A stretch of DNA of 5,772 nt, from the NCBI GenBank assembly GCA_023392135.1, contig JAEVZQ010000292.1, positions 1 through 5,772 of the forward strand. The letters run 5' to 3'. Shown here in pieces: positions 5,698 to 5,772 of this stretch. Position numbers and translations under genes: made by a program. The first letter of the stretch is position 1, and each line of letters begins with the position of its first letter. The notes below the pieces were generated by a model that saw only the letters and a program-made list of their open reading frames with translations, searched no databases and was not told where the DNA came from. This stretch comes from Pseudomonadota bacterium (GTDB lineage: Bacteria; Pseudomonadota; Alphaproteobacteria; Rhizobiales; Hyphomicrobiaceae).

Positions 5698-5772
5698 TGA
5701 GACTTGGTAGGTTCACGAACTTTCGGGCGCAAGTTGGGGCGCCCGGGGGTGGAATTGTGGCCTTGACGGCAC
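5698..5772. other. Right-edge noncoding stretch with a GC-rich inverted repeat
   Basis: No gene can be supported here. CGGGCGC (5724-5730) and GCGCCCG (5739-5745) form a perfect 7-bp inverted repeat around AAGTTGGG, without a following T run. GTTCACGAAC (5711-5720) is a near-palindrome. Together with 5424-5697 this makes about 350 bp without a confirmed gene. Confidence 0.4.

Noticed and set aside
5529..5700. CRISPR array
   Set aside because: The repeated unit is only CTAGTG/CACTAG in alternating orientation, with unequal spacings of about 72, 17 and 74 bp and hairpin arms rather than unique spacers.
5757..5772. Possible GTG start of a plus-strand gene after GGGGGTGG
   Set aside because: Only five codons are visible before the window ends, which is too little to support a gene.

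Overview
The window is GC-rich, tightly packed bacterial chromosomal DNA. A glycosyltransferase of a type I associate with Alphaproteobacteria, a FAD/Rieske fusion oxidoreductase and secreted glucosaminidases with an NNFAGxGA core all suggest an alphaproteobacterium, most likely of the Hyphomicrobiales. This placement is an inference from gene style; there is no rRNA or marker gene to confirm it.

Layout, left to right. (1) Positions 1-381, minus strand: the first 127 residues of a family 2/A-type glycosyltransferase that runs off the left edge. It has no normal start codon; the best-placed start is CTG. (2) Positions 535-2013, plus strand: a 492-residue oxidoreductase with an N-terminal FAD (DAO-type) domain and a C-terminal Rieske [2Fe-2S] domain, resembling Bacillus YhfW. 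(3) Positions 2044-2427, minus strand, and 2519-3091, plus strand: a divergent pair made of an HxlR-family regulator with a single N-terminal cysteine and a flavodoxin-fold NADPH-dependent FMN/quinone reductase. This arrangement is typical of redox- or electrophile-responsive switches. (4) Positions 3169-5423, minus strand: two tandem paralogous exported glucosaminidases. Each has a signal peptide, a GH73-like catalytic domain, a low-complexity linker and a conserved C-terminal domain of about 70 residues that I cannot name. The upstream copy carries an in-frame TAG that removes its last 14 residues; the ancestral TGA would have overlapped the ATG of the downstream copy (TGATG). (5) Positions 5424-5772: noncoding DNA containing the likely promoter of the glucosaminidase pair and two adjacent palindromic elements of 76 and 78 bp. 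Each element is bounded by CTAG, has a 23-nt loop, and the two are separated by 13 bp.

Functionally, the glucosaminidase pair probably works on peptidoglycan in the periplasm or cell surface, and the HxlR/FMN reductase pair is probably a self-contained redox stress response. The FAD-Rieske protein is a cytoplasmic redox enzyme of unknown substrate. There is no evidence that the blocks form one pathway. The most unusual features are the twin CTAG-bounded palindromes, the precisely placed nonsense codon in the glucosaminidase tandem, and the non-ATG start of the glycosyltransferase.
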